Origin: Edaphocola aurantiacus
Lineage (GTDB): Bacteria > Bacteroidota > Bacteroidia > Chitinophagales > Chitinophagaceae
Length of the DNA: 64,000 nucleotides
Assembly: GCF_019797745.1 (NCBI RefSeq)
Contig: NZ_VOSI01000001.1
Coordinates: 928,928 to 992,927 of the forward strand
Direction: 5' to 3'
This document shows positions 34,453 through 43,670 of the stretch, piece by piece (position 1 is the stretch's first letter; every line of letters starts with the position of its first letter). Position numbers and translations under genes: made by a program. The notes beneath the pieces were generated by a model. The model did no database searches and was not told where the DNA came from. It worked only from the letters and a program-made list of their open reading frames with translations.

Positions 34453-35061
34453 TTATTCAGTCTCTCCTTTAAATTTCTCAATGGTAACCGATCCTGTAGC
34501 ACTGATGCCTTCGGATTTAAATACTTTCTGAATAGTTTTCAGGGCTATTTTAAGGTCAAGACCAAGAGATACATGGTCTACATACCAAACATCATAGGCA
34601 AACTTCTGAGACCAGGATATAGCATTTCGGCCATTGACCTGTGCCCAACCGGTAATACCGGGACGAACATTATGCCTCCGCGCCTGCTCTTTACTGTATA
34701 AAGGCAGATACTCTACTAATAAGGGCCTGGGGCCGATCAGACTCATATCGCCTTTAATAACATTGAGTAACTGGGGAATTTCGTCTATAGATGTTTTTCT
34801 TACAAAGCTGCCAACTGCAGTCATCCGTTCAGCATCACTCAACAAGTTCCCTTGCGCATCCTTCTTATCATTCATTGTTTTGAACTTGATAATGCTGAAG
34901 ATTTCGCCTTTCTTACCCGGCCGCTTCTGAAAAAAGAATGGTTTACCCTGATTGGCAAAAAACAAGAGTATAACAGCCAGTACAAAGACAGGGGAAAGTA
35001 ACACAAAACCGAACAATGCAACCGTAAGGTCTATGAATCTTTTTCCCACAGTTATATACAT
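34453..35061 (-). CDS. PglC-like initiating sugar transferase
   Basis: A 202-residue monotopic phosphoglycosyl transferase. One N-terminal hydrophobic hairpin (about 10-33) precedes FFFQKRPGKKGEIFSIIKFKTM, the catalytic Asp-Glu of RKTSIDEIPQLLNVIKG, SLIGPRPLL, and the RPGITGWAQVNGRN segment. It moves a sugar-1-phosphate, bacillosamine type in PglC, to undecaprenyl phosphate. This is the second, structurally unrelated glycan-initiating enzyme in the window, besides the WecA-like gene. An 84-base gap precedes it. Confidence 0.92.
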   Translation of the reverse strand: MYITVGKRFIDLTVALFGFVLLSPVFVLAVILLFFANQGKPFFFQKRPGKKGEIFSIIKFKTMNDKKDAQGNLLSDAERMTAVGSFVRKTSIDEIPQLLNVIKGDMSLIGPRPLLVEYLPLYSKEQARRHNVRPGITGWAQVNGRNAISWSQKFAYDVWYVDHVSLGLDLKIALKTIQKVFKSEGISATGSVTIEKFKGETE

Positions 35062-35145
35062 AATACTATAATCTCCTTTTTTGCAAATGTAATCTTTTTT
35101 ACATATTCGACGCTATTCTACCCTGCTTATGGCTATATGATTACA

Positions 35146-36309
35146 TTATGATAACAGTTTTTGGTAGAATGTCTGTATCGCATGCCAGACTTCTTCATTC
35201 CGGTAACGGGAAACGACCAGCTTCCTGGTTTCCTGCCGAATCTTGTTGTACTGCTCTTCGTTTTTATATAATTGCAGCATTCCGGAGGCTAAGGCTGCAG
35301 CTGAGCCAACCGGTATCAATAAACCATTTACTCCCTCTTCGATAATTTCGTTACAACCATTTATATTGGTTACTACAGAGGGGAGCTCCATGGCCCCAGC
35401 CTGTAAAACGACATTAGGGAATCCTTCCCGGTAACTAGGGAAAGCCAAGACATGGCTTATAGCCATATACGGACGCACATCCTTCTGAAAGCCTACTGTA
35501 ATGATATTGCTGTTCTGTTCGATTTTCTGCCTGGTCTCGGGCAGCAAGGGATCTAATGCTTCCTCGTAAGGGCCAACAAGCAGTAATTTTATATTTTTTC
35601 CGGCATTGGACACCTCTTCAAAAGCGGCCACCAGTTCATTAATGCCTTTGTCCCGTACCAGCCTACCGACAAAGATGAATACAAAATCTCCGGGTTGTAT
35701 GCCTAAAGCATTTCTTAAATCATTCCTCTCCGGCTCCGTGATCTTTACCGGATCAAAAAAGCCGGTATCCAGCCCATTTACATTTCCATTGGCCAGCACG
35801 TTCATTGGTTTACGTGTAATATTATAGGTTCTTAGGTCTTGTAACACTCCCTGTCCTTCCGGTATGATGTGTGTGGCGGCACGGCACAGCAGTCGATCCA
35901 TCTGAATCAGCAGTTTTTGAAATATCCCTGTTTTTGAAGGGAATATAAGCCCTGTAAATGTATGTATACGCAGCGGCACCCCTGCCATCTTAGCGGCCAG
36001 CATACTGAGCAGGCCCGCCTTTGGAGTGATGGAATGTACTATATCGGGTCTTTCTTTGCGAAATAATTTATATAATCTTATCAGAGAAACCAGGTCTTTC
36101 AGCGGACTGATCGATCGCTGCATGGATATATCTACAGTGCGTACGCCCTCCCGTTCCCTAACAGTATCGAGATGATGATCCTGACCGGAAACGGCAATTA
36201 CTGCTGCATTTTGATTCAAAAAGGCAAGCTGGCCCTTGAGCAGGTAATCCAAGGAAAGTGCGATCGTCGCAGTACGAATAATTTTGGGCTTAGGAGCAGA
36301 TATATTCAT
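35146..36309 (-). CDS. GT4 glycosyltransferase (CapM/PglA-like)
   Basis: A 387-residue GT-B transferase. TPKAGLLSMLAAKMAGVPLRIHTFTGLIFP is typical of the CapM/PglA branch of GT4. The donor-binding segment YREGFPNVVLQAGAM has Gln where the EX7E motif usually has its second Glu; I recall the same change in related Bacteroidota enzymes, so activity is likely retained. PglA adds the second sugar to the PglC product, which suits the position after the PglC gene. Its start overlaps the end of the next gene by 20 bases. Confidence 0.87.
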   Translation of the reverse strand: MNISAPKPKIIRTATIALSLDYLLKGQLAFLNQNAAVIAVSGQDHHLDTVREREGVRTVDISMQRSISPLKDLVSLIRLYKLFRKERPDIVHSITPKAGLLSMLAAKMAGVPLRIHTFTGLIFPSKTGIFQKLLIQMDRLLCRAATHIIPEGQGVLQDLRTYNITRKPMNVLANGNVNGLDTGFFDPVKITEPERNDLRNALGIQPGDFVFIFVGRLVRDKGINELVAAFEEVSNAGKNIKLLLVGPYEEALDPLLPETRQKIEQNSNIITVGFQKDVRPYMAISHVLAFPSYREGFPNVVLQAGAMELPSVVTNINGCNEIIEEGVNGLLIPVGSAAALASGMLQLYKNEEQYNKIRQETRKLVVSRYRNEEVWHAIQTFYQKLLS

Positions 36310-37384
36310 ACAGTTCTATATGTTGGTTTACCATTTTCTGAATATCGTATTGTTCTGCACGCTGCACGCATTGTGCGGCTACCTGGTTATACCATTCTTT
36401 GTTTTCTATTAATTTTGATAACACTTCAGCCAGGCCTGCATCATCGCCCTGATCAAACAGCAAACCAGCCCCTCCGACAACTTCCTTAAGCCCGGGCACA
36501 TTACTGGCCACAAATGGCTTACCGGAAGCCATACCTTCTATACTGGACAAAGAGAGTCCCTCGTAATGAGAAGAGAGTACAACCATATCGGCAGATTTCA
36601 GGAGGCGGGCTACATCGGTACGTTGACCCAGAAATAAAACCCGGTCTCTGAGTCCCAGTGTATCCACCAGGGTTTCGCAGGTCGGACGGGTTATGCCATC
36701 TCCAACCAATAGTAATTTTACATGCTGAGGTAAATGTGTTAATGCACGTATCAAGGTCGCCTGATCTTTCTGTTCGCGAAAACCGGCAACTTGTATGAGC
36801 AGTTTATCTTCATCCTTTAATTGTACCTGAATAGCTGATTTAGACATAGGCATAGCCTCTTTAATCTGAGCCAGGTCTACTCCATTTTCAATAACCGGGA
36901 AACGGGCCTGTGGTAATCCTGTATGCTTGACCAGCACATCACGTATACCGGAGGTAATGCATACTGTACGATCATAATACTGGTATAATAATTTATCTAT
37001 CCTGCGCAGGAGTGGGTGTTCCAGTCTCCTGTTCGTCGTATTATGTTCGGTGAAGATCAGTTTAATATTTGCTCCGGATAGTTTCTTTGCCAGCACAGCC
37101 CAGTATTGAGCAGGAAAAAGGTGCACATGGGCAAGGTCATATTTTTTCAGAAACGGGATAATGGCTCTGATATGTCTCGGGCTATACACACTGTTATCCT
37201 TGGCCGCATGATATATATTACAGCATTTGAGGGCTTCCAGCTGCTGGAAAAAAGGGGTCTTTTTACTATCCAGCAATAATATATCCATTTCAATTCCCTG
37301 TGCAACATAACGAGGAATGGTATCCAGCAAAAGCTTTTCAGCCCCACCGGTACCCAGACTATTAATAATCTGCAGTACTTTCAT
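36290..37384 (-). CDS. GT4 glycosyltransferase
   Basis: A 364-residue GT-B transferase: INSLGTGGAEKLLLDTIPRY at the acceptor side, FTEHNTTNRR, then VAGFREQKDQATLIRAL and SHYEGLSLSSIEGMASGKP with a full EX7E motif. Donor and linkage are not readable. It shares one base with the next upstream gene (ATG/stop overlap at 37384), so translation is coupled. Confidence 0.88.
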   Translation of the reverse strand: MKVLQIINSLGTGGAEKLLLDTIPRYVAQGIEMDILLLDSKKTPFFQQLEALKCCNIYHAAKDNSVYSPRHIRAIIPFLKKYDLAHVHLFPAQYWAVLAKKLSGANIKLIFTEHNTTNRRLEHPLLRRIDKLLYQYYDRTVCITSGIRDVLVKHTGLPQARFPVIENGVDLAQIKEAMPMSKSAIQVQLKDEDKLLIQVAGFREQKDQATLIRALTHLPQHVKLLLVGDGITRPTCETLVDTLGLRDRVLFLGQRTDVARLLKSADMVVLSSHYEGLSLSSIEGMASGKPFVASNVPGLKEVVGGAGLLFDQGDDAGLAEVLSKLIENKEWYNQVAAQCVQRAEQYDIQKMVNQHIELYEYICS

Positions 37385-38298
37385 CAGGATCCGGTTTTAT
37401 TAAAATTCATTTTTGCACCTTTACGCACTTTATAGCCAATATACTGCTTCAGCAACCAACCGAACGGTAGGGCTAAAATAGTATAGGCTGGGAAAGGAGA
37501 CTGTGTGATAAATTGTTTTTCTCCGGCCATCAGAGCACTGGATACATAGTGTATATTCTCTATAAATCTTCTTTTGGCAGATGAGACCACTTTCATCCGC
37601 TCTTTGCGGTAAAAGGCAAATCCTTTAGGGTTGTTCCAGTATTGGCGGAACATGCTGAAGCTTGATCCGTCCTGCTGATATTCGACAATACACAGTACTT
37701 CATTACATACCAGCAACGGCATATCCTGATCTACCAGGTAATACTTATACGCAAGTCCTACATACTTTTCCCCGCTAAAAATCGGATACTCGGGATAACG
37801 GTTTATGATTTCAGTACGGTACACCAGTTTTTTATCTCCGCTGCCACCGCCCTCATAATAACCAAGAAGGGTTGTTTCTTTTAAATCTTCAGGGAAGGCT
37901 GCACCAATAAGTCCTCCTCCCATTATTTGATCCAATCCGATAAGGCCGGCATATTTTTCATTGCCATGCTGCTTCCAGAAGTGCACAATTATCTCTACCG
38001 CATTGTCCGGCATATAATCGTCCGAATCTATGCATACATTCAGTTCCGTTGCAATATTTTTATAAGCAGTATTATGTGCTCCATGCATGCCCTGGTTTTG
38101 CTGATGTACATAACGGATAGGGATCAATGCCTCTGAAATCCATTTTTGTACAAGTACCTCTGTATCATCTGAGGAGCCGTCATTTACAATAAGCCATTCA
38201 AAATCAGTACTGGTCTGTCGCAATAAACTCTCATATAACCGGGGCAGCGTATGTGCTCTGTTAAAGGCCGGTGTAAATATCGTAAGTGTTTTTTCCAT
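37384..38298 (-). CDS. GT2 glycosyltransferase
   Basis: A 304-residue GT-A transferase. LTIFTPAFNRAHTLPRLYESL, WLIVNDGSSDDTEVLV and NVCIDSDDYMPDNA with the DxD-type metal site; SGEKYVGLAYKYYLVDQ lies later. No transmembrane segment apart from a weak hydrophobic C-terminal helix (YTILALPFGWLL). One-base overlaps on both sides put it firmly inside the operon. Confidence 0.88.
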   Translation of the reverse strand: MEKTLTIFTPAFNRAHTLPRLYESLLRQTSTDFEWLIVNDGSSDDTEVLVQKWISEALIPIRYVHQQNQGMHGAHNTAYKNIATELNVCIDSDDYMPDNAVEIIVHFWKQHGNEKYAGLIGLDQIMGGGLIGAAFPEDLKETTLLGYYEGGGSGDKKLVYRTEIINRYPEYPIFSGEKYVGLAYKYYLVDQDMPLLVCNEVLCIVEYQQDGSSFSMFRQYWNNPKGFAFYRKERMKVVSSAKRRFIENIHYVSSALMAGEKQFITQSPFPAYTILALPFGWLLKQYIGYKVRKGAKMNFNKTGS

Positions 38299-39380
38299 TA
38301 TCCTTTAATAACAAGCATGAAGTAGGTAAATAAATAATATATGGAGATAACGGAAGCCAATACAACATTTTGGTTTTTCCAGAACTTCATTTTCACCATC
38401 GGGTAGATAATAACAGGAGCCATCAGGAACCAGGAAAGGTAGGCGATACGGTTACTATAGTTTGCGCGGATTACAAGGATCCAGAATCCATTGGCGATAA
38501 CGAAGGTATTGTACAGGTGTACATAGAATTTCTCCGTAAATTTCTCTTTGATAATAAAGTAGTATCCGGCGAATATACCCATTGCTGAATAAAGGATAAA
38601 GTCCCAGCGAAACCCTCTGACGGTTTGCGTATCAATATTACCCTGTCCGAGGTATGCAGAACGGCCATCATCAATAAAACCACTGAAAAGAGATTCCCAT
38701 ACGCCTCCGCTGACCAAAGAAAGCGGGATAAAGCAAAGCCAGGCGATAAGGATGTATTTCGTATTACTATAGAACAATGCTACAACAAATCCAACCAGTG
38801 GAATTAATATTGATGCATGTATACCTATGGCCACGTACATAATGATAAACATCAGCCACTTTCGTTCATAAAAGCATAGCGCAAATATAAAGAGTGCTGT
38901 GGCCATACCATTACGCAGGCCATTCGTCCCATAACTGAAGAAGGAAAAGGAGCCTACAAACATAAAAAAAGCATAAAACCAGTAGGCTTTGAAGTATTTC
39001 TTACTGAATATAAAGCAGGGTACCACATATATAATGTCGATGGCCAGGAAGAACTGCTCCAATGTCATGGTATTGGTGGAGAACTTCAAAAATGCACTGA
39101 AAGCCCAGTCACTGCTCCTATACTGTACCAATCCTAGTCGCTGCATCTCAAAGGAGTGTCCATAGAAATAGGAGTCACCGTATGCCCTTGGATTGGGTCG
39201 AAGACCCAGATACAGGGTTACCCCTACAAAAAGAAGGTATCCGATCAGGCTCACCGCGCCGATCGATTTCATATTTTGAATATCGGTAGATATTAACTGT
39301 ATGACGAGCCCCAGCAATACCAGCAGTAATATGTGATAGTATATCTGTGTATATAGCTGTGGAGGAATGAATAATAGCAT
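38298..39380 (-). CDS. EpsG/Wzy-like polysaccharide polymerase
   Basis: A 360-residue integral membrane protein with ten or more hydrophobic segments and a large loop after YLGLRPNPRAYGDSYFYG. The FFSYGTNGLRNGMATALFIFAL region is typical of EpsG-family proteins, which polymerise lipid-linked repeat units in the periplasm. It is the only polymerase candidate in the window. It overlaps the downstream GT2 gene by one base. Confidence 0.85.
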   Translation of the reverse strand: MLLFIPPQLYTQIYYHILLLVLLGLVIQLISTDIQNMKSIGAVSLIGYLLFVGVTLYLGLRPNPRAYGDSYFYGHSFEMQRLGLVQYRSSDWAFSAFLKFSTNTMTLEQFFLAIDIIYVVPCFIFSKKYFKAYWFYAFFMFVGSFSFFSYGTNGLRNGMATALFIFALCFYERKWLMFIIMYVAIGIHASILIPLVGFVVALFYSNTKYILIAWLCFIPLSLVSGGVWESLFSGFIDDGRSAYLGQGNIDTQTVRGFRWDFILYSAMGIFAGYYFIIKEKFTEKFYVHLYNTFVIANGFWILVIRANYSNRIAYLSWFLMAPVIIYPMVKMKFWKNQNVVLASVISIYYLFTYFMLVIKG

Positions 39381-39393
39381 ACCAATAATGAAT

Positions 39394-40518
39394 CTATTTT
39401 TTTATAATCCTATCAAATAAGTTCAGCCAGAGGTCCATAACCCGCCCCAGTTCGAAACGCTGTACATTTTCCCTTGCTTTTTGCCCCATTTGGGCTCCGA
39501 TTTGAGGATTTTGTGCCAAAAATATTATTTTTTCGGCCAAGTCATCTATATTTTTATACATAGCCAGCAGTCCGTCCTCCTTATCAACAATAATATTCCG
39601 CGGACCATTAGGACTGTCAAAACTAACTATGGGAAGCCCTACAGCGAGTGATTCTAAAAGTACCATCGGAAAACACTCTGTCTCTGAGCTCATTACATAC
39701 ATACTATATTCTGGAAATATCGAAGTCATGTCAGATGCCACACCCTTAAAAAGCACAACATCATCTAGGCCAGCCTGCTGTACCTGAGACGCTAATTTTT
39801 GTTGTGTATCAAGATAGCTGTCTCCGTAAATATGCAATTCCCAATCAGGCAGTACCTGATGCACTTTGGCCCAGGCTTCAATAAGGTATTGAAAACCTTT
39901 GACCGGTGCAATACGCCCGGCAGCAATGGCCCATGTTTTTTTATGTACCTCTGGTAATTGATCCGGGATAGCTATCGGATTGGGGATAACGACAACATTA
40001 TTCGCATTGTAATACTGCTTTTCATCTTTATTCAATGCAATAATCGCATCATACTTCCATTCAATATAATCTGTAAGCTTATATAATATTTTTTTAAAAA
40101 ATGACTGTGTATGCTGACGAGCTTGCTGCTCAAAGTATCTTGAAGAATGAAATTCTTTGACTTTTGCTGCCCTGGAATATAAAAAAGGCATGAAAAAGAA
40201 ATCAAAAGCGTAATTACAGACAATTACGACATCTGGTTGTAATATTTTAAATGTATGCTTTAACTTACGGTAATGTCCAAATGCCTTTTTAATATTAGAA
40301 AAAGAGACATAGCTTCTGCTCCGGTCATAATTTATAGAGAGGTCATGCAAATGTATACGACTATCGAGCTCAAAGCAGGGCTGATGCCCCTGTTGTTCGG
40401 TCGTGACAATATGTACTTCCATCCCCGGCAGTGCAGCGATATAATTAGCCTTTAAGGCCATAACTCTTTCGATACCTCCATGCAGGTATACCTGATCTGT
40501 CGAGAATACTACTCTCAT
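39394..40518 (-). CDS. GT4 glycosyltransferase (AmsD-like)
   Basis: A 374-residue GT-B transferase. VYLHGGIERVMALKANYIA opens it, and AAGRIAPVKGFQYLIEAW and SSETECFPMVLLESLAVGLP (EX7E) form the donor side. It closely resembles the genes at 40515 and 43667, all with the VHIVTTEQ/HDLSINYDRS-type layout of the AmsD group, suggesting duplication within the locus. Four bases overlap with the preceding gene (40515-40518). Confidence 0.87.
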   Translation of the reverse strand: MRVVFSTDQVYLHGGIERVMALKANYIAALPGMEVHIVTTEQQGHQPCFELDSRIHLHDLSINYDRSRSYVSFSNIKKAFGHYRKLKHTFKILQPDVVIVCNYAFDFFFMPFLYSRAAKVKEFHSSRYFEQQARQHTQSFFKKILYKLTDYIEWKYDAIIALNKDEKQYYNANNVVVIPNPIAIPDQLPEVHKKTWAIAAGRIAPVKGFQYLIEAWAKVHQVLPDWELHIYGDSYLDTQQKLASQVQQAGLDDVVLFKGVASDMTSIFPEYSMYVMSSETECFPMVLLESLAVGLPIVSFDSPNGPRNIIVDKEDGLLAMYKNIDDLAEKIIFLAQNPQIGAQMGQKARENVQRFELGRVMDLWLNLFDRIIKK

Positions 40519-41609
40519 TTGATTAATTGTTTAAATAGGCGATCCCATTGACCAATTACCTGTTCCGGCAGAAAACGCTGTACCTGCTTACGGGCCAGCT
40601 GTCCCATCTCCTTACGTAGTTTTCCGTCTGCCATTAGTTCCTTTAATCGCTCAGTCATTTCTCTGACATTTCCTGGCGGCACCAGAAAACCGTCCTCTCC
40701 ATGAGCAATAATATCCCGGGGCCCGGAAGGACAGTCGAAGCTGACACAAGGCAACCCGCAGGCCATTGCTTCTATAAGTACCATACCGAAACCTTCGGAT
40801 CTGGAAGGTAATACCATGATTGATGATTCCTGATATCGCAGCATAATCTCAGGATCAGGCTCGTGAAAATGTACGGTATTGGCGACACCAAGCGCCTTCA
40901 CCATAACAGGATAAGTCTGCGCATTATCTATGCGGCCATAAATATGCAACTCCCATTCGGGAAAAATATCTTGTAGCCCTTTCCATACCTGCAGCAACAG
41001 GTCATAGCCTTTATTATATGAATGTGACCCTACGGCAATCAGTTTAGGAGCCAGGGTATCCGAAACCTGTTCCGGATAGAAGGTAAGGGGATTGGGAATG
41101 ACTTTAAGATTATTATTTGCATGCCATTCATTAAGATTATTCTGAGTCAATACGACAAAAGCATCAAAGCCTCCTGCCAAACGCTTCATCAATCCTTGCA
41201 TCACCTTAGCTTTAAGTCCTTGCTGCTGATCAATCAGCACCGATGCATGTCGCTCGTATATTACCGGAATCCCAGAATGACGGAGTATCTGTGGCACAAA
41301 AAAGCCCTTAAGACCATCATCACAAACAGATATAACATCAGGCTGCACTTCCTGTACAATGGCTTTAATACCACTACGATACTGCTTTATATATTGCAAA
41401 GGATTACCACCAACTGAAATAGTATGCATTTTTATACCTGGTGCAAAAGCATAAAACGGATTTCTCCAGGCTTCATTTAATACCAGGATGTGTACCTCAT
41501 AGCCAAATTGCTCTGACAATGCAGTTGTTTTAATGGATAGCACACGCTCCAGTCCGCCAGAGCCATTGATACCATTAGTAATATATAATATTTTCTTCAT
41601 TGATGTCAT
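40515..41609 (-). CDS. GT4 glycosyltransferase (AmsD-like)
   Basis: A 364-residue GT-B transferase: ITNGINGSGGLERVLSIKT, FVPQILRHSGIPVIYERHAS, AVGSHSYNKGYDLLLQVW, and SRSEGFGMVLIEAMACGLPC with a full EX7E motif. Start may be ATG 41609 or 41600. Paralog of its neighbours at 39394 and 43667. Its stop overlaps the start of the downstream GT4. Confidence 0.88.
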   Translation of the reverse strand: MTSMKKILYITNGINGSGGLERVLSIKTTALSEQFGYEVHILVLNEAWRNPFYAFAPGIKMHTISVGGNPLQYIKQYRSGIKAIVQEVQPDVISVCDDGLKGFFVPQILRHSGIPVIYERHASVLIDQQQGLKAKVMQGLMKRLAGGFDAFVVLTQNNLNEWHANNNLKVIPNPLTFYPEQVSDTLAPKLIAVGSHSYNKGYDLLLQVWKGLQDIFPEWELHIYGRIDNAQTYPVMVKALGVANTVHFHEPDPEIMLRYQESSIMVLPSRSEGFGMVLIEAMACGLPCVSFDCPSGPRDIIAHGEDGFLVPPGNVREMTERLKELMADGKLRKEMGQLARKQVQRFLPEQVIGQWDRLFKQLIK

Positions 41610-41652
41610 TTAGCCCTGCAAAAGTAACAATACGGCTTTACATTAGTGTGGC

Positions 41653-42708
41653 CTAAGCTACTTTAGTTATTCCTCTATTTTCGAACAATTTGCCTATAAG
41701 TGTAATCAGGAGATTTATTATAAATGAACTCGCAATACTGCAGGCTACTAAGACTAAAAAGATCAGGGGGATATACCTAAAACCAAAAATAAAATCGTGA
41801 AAATATGTGATATAAAAGAACATATGCACAAGCCACATATTGGTTGCATGAGGTGACATAAAATCCAGTAGTGAATTGACCCAGGCTGGCCATTGTACCT
41901 GAAGAAACAGGAATATAAATGGTATTGCAAGGAAGGGCGCAATAATAAAATTGGGCACCAAAGCATGCAAAATAACCAGACCTATTATACCTATAGTGCA
42001 CAGCAGGCTTTTATACTTTATATGCTGCAGTCTTACGGTCAGATTAGTTTGCCACTTCATAGATAATGAGACTGCTCCTGTAATAAAAGGAAGAAAACTG
42101 GTCCCAAACAAAGACGCTTCATTATGTACCCATCGTACTATTTCATGCTGCGAAGTACTGGGCCTATAGACTCTGAAGTAGAATGCAATTATATACAGAA
42201 CAGCAGAAACTCCTAAAATCAAATAAGGGTTACTCCTGCTTACCCAACGAAACGAAAGAGGAGAGGTAAGCACAAGCAATATATATATAAGCAGAAACCA
42301 CCAGGCTCCGTTATATGAATTGATGATACCACTGGCATTGAATAACACCCTCGTCCAGGGGCCAACAAATTCAGTACGCCCCAATGCAAGACCTAGTCCT
42401 ACTACAAATAATAACAGGATAACCCAGTAATTGAGATATATCTTTTTCAGCCTGGTCATATTATCCCTCAGATAGGTCTCAGGCTTTTTTGTGTATTTAT
42501 AATACAATCCATACCCGGATACAAAACAGAAGACTGGTACACAAGTATCTCCAAATAAGGATAAATAGTACACTAAAGGCTTTTCTCCAATAAATACCAA
42601 TGGAGTAAATAGGCCTTGAAAATTCAATGTATTAAAAAGATGCAAAAACAGCATAAAGAGTATCGCTACTGCCTTCAGCTGGTTTGATTGCTTTACCGTT
42701 ATTTCCAT
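41653..42708 (-). CDS. acyltransferase 3 family membrane protein
   Basis: A 351-residue protein with about ten membrane segments. The N-terminus QLKAVAILFMLFLHLFNTL carries the conserved His of the acyltransferase-3 (OafA/WecH) family, and YNGAWWFLLIYILLV is another family segment. Such proteins add acetyl or succinyl groups to glycans or glycolipids. It lies among the GT genes and overlaps the start of the GT2 at 42699 by 10 bases. Confidence 0.87.
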   Translation of the reverse strand: MEITVKQSNQLKAVAILFMLFLHLFNTLNFQGLFTPLVFIGEKPLVYYLSLFGDTCVPVFCFVSGYGLYYKYTKKPETYLRDNMTRLKKIYLNYWVILLLFVVGLGLALGRTEFVGPWTRVLFNASGIINSYNGAWWFLLIYILLVLTSPLSFRWVSRSNPYLILGVSAVLYIIAFYFRVYRPSTSQHEIVRWVHNEASLFGTSFLPFITGAVSLSMKWQTNLTVRLQHIKYKSLLCTIGIIGLVILHALVPNFIIAPFLAIPFIFLFLQVQWPAWVNSLLDFMSPHATNMWLVHMFFYITYFHDFIFGFRYIPLIFLVLVACSIASSFIINLLITLIGKLFENRGITKVA

Positions 42709-43670
42709 ATATTTTTTGCTTTGGCCTTTAATTGCTGCATTTTTGATTGCAACAGCTGTTTTAAGAAGAGCCAGGTGGCATTTTGCGGTTTTAGATTTTG
42801 AAATGCCTGATGTGTTATTAAATTGCTGATACGTTGTTTCTTTCGCCGTAATGATAGCTTTTCATCTTTTGTAATATCACTGCACATTCGTAAGAGAAAA
42901 GCTTCCATCCGTTGTTTCAGGTATTGCATTCTTTCCTCTTCACCCATATCGGTTTTACGCAGCAATGCATCCAGCTTTCCATTAACCATCACATACGAAT
43001 CTATATAGGATTCTTCTATTTTAGCTGATAAGCTTTGTTCATTTAGCCGGTTATAATGGTATAAATATTTAGGGATATTAGCTGCTTTCCTAACGTATTG
43101 TGCATATTCAAGGTTAAATATAAGGTCTTCTGACATTTTAATATCTGAATGAAACCTGATATTATGTTCCCTGATAATCGACAGCCTAAACAATTTGGCC
43201 CAGGGTACACCAGCCGTGCCTTTTAAAAGGGTTTGGGTGAGTACAGAACGATCCTGCAAAGTACCCGTGTGCAGAAAATCATTGACAGGGACATGCGTAC
43301 CGTGTATTGAATGGTCGAAATAACCGCAACAAATCAGATCAGCATCATCTACAAATCCAGCAGAGAGCCCCTGAAAATAATCAGGTTCTAACCAGTCATC
43401 GGCATCAACAAATCCGATATAATCTCCGGTTGCATGAAGCAGTCCCTGATTTCTGGCAGCCGAAGCTCCTTGATTTTCCTGGTCAATCACTACAATCCGC
43501 TCCTCCTGCTCTGCACAGGAAAAGGCTATGGCCAAAGAATCATCCGTAGATCCATCATTAACCAGCAGTACTTCTAAATTGTCATAGGTTTGCTGTAATA
43601 TACTGTCCAGACAAATCTTCAGATATTTGGCCGCGTTGTAAACGGGTATGATAACGGATATTTTCTTCAT
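42699..43670 (-). CDS. GT2 glycosyltransferase
   Basis: A 323-residue GT-A transferase: ISVIIPVYNAAKYLKICLDS, EVLLVNDGSTDDSL, FVDADDWLEPDYF with the DxD motif, and the EDLIFNLEYAQ segment of capsule GT2 proteins. Its C-terminus is basic and helical (KQLLQSKMQQLKAKAKN), suggesting membrane association. It overlaps the GT4 at 43667 by 4 bases. Confidence 0.9.
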   Translation of the reverse strand: MKKISVIIPVYNAAKYLKICLDSILQQTYDNLEVLLVNDGSTDDSLAIAFSCAEQEERIVVIDQENQGASAARNQGLLHATGDYIGFVDADDWLEPDYFQGLSAGFVDDADLICCGYFDHSIHGTHVPVNDFLHTGTLQDRSVLTQTLLKGTAGVPWAKLFRLSIIREHNIRFHSDIKMSEDLIFNLEYAQYVRKAANIPKYLYHYNRLNEQSLSAKIEESYIDSYVMVNGKLDALLRKTDMGEEERMQYLKQRMEAFLLRMCSDITKDEKLSLRRKKQRISNLITHQAFQNLKPQNATWLFLKQLLQSKMQQLKAKAKNIWK

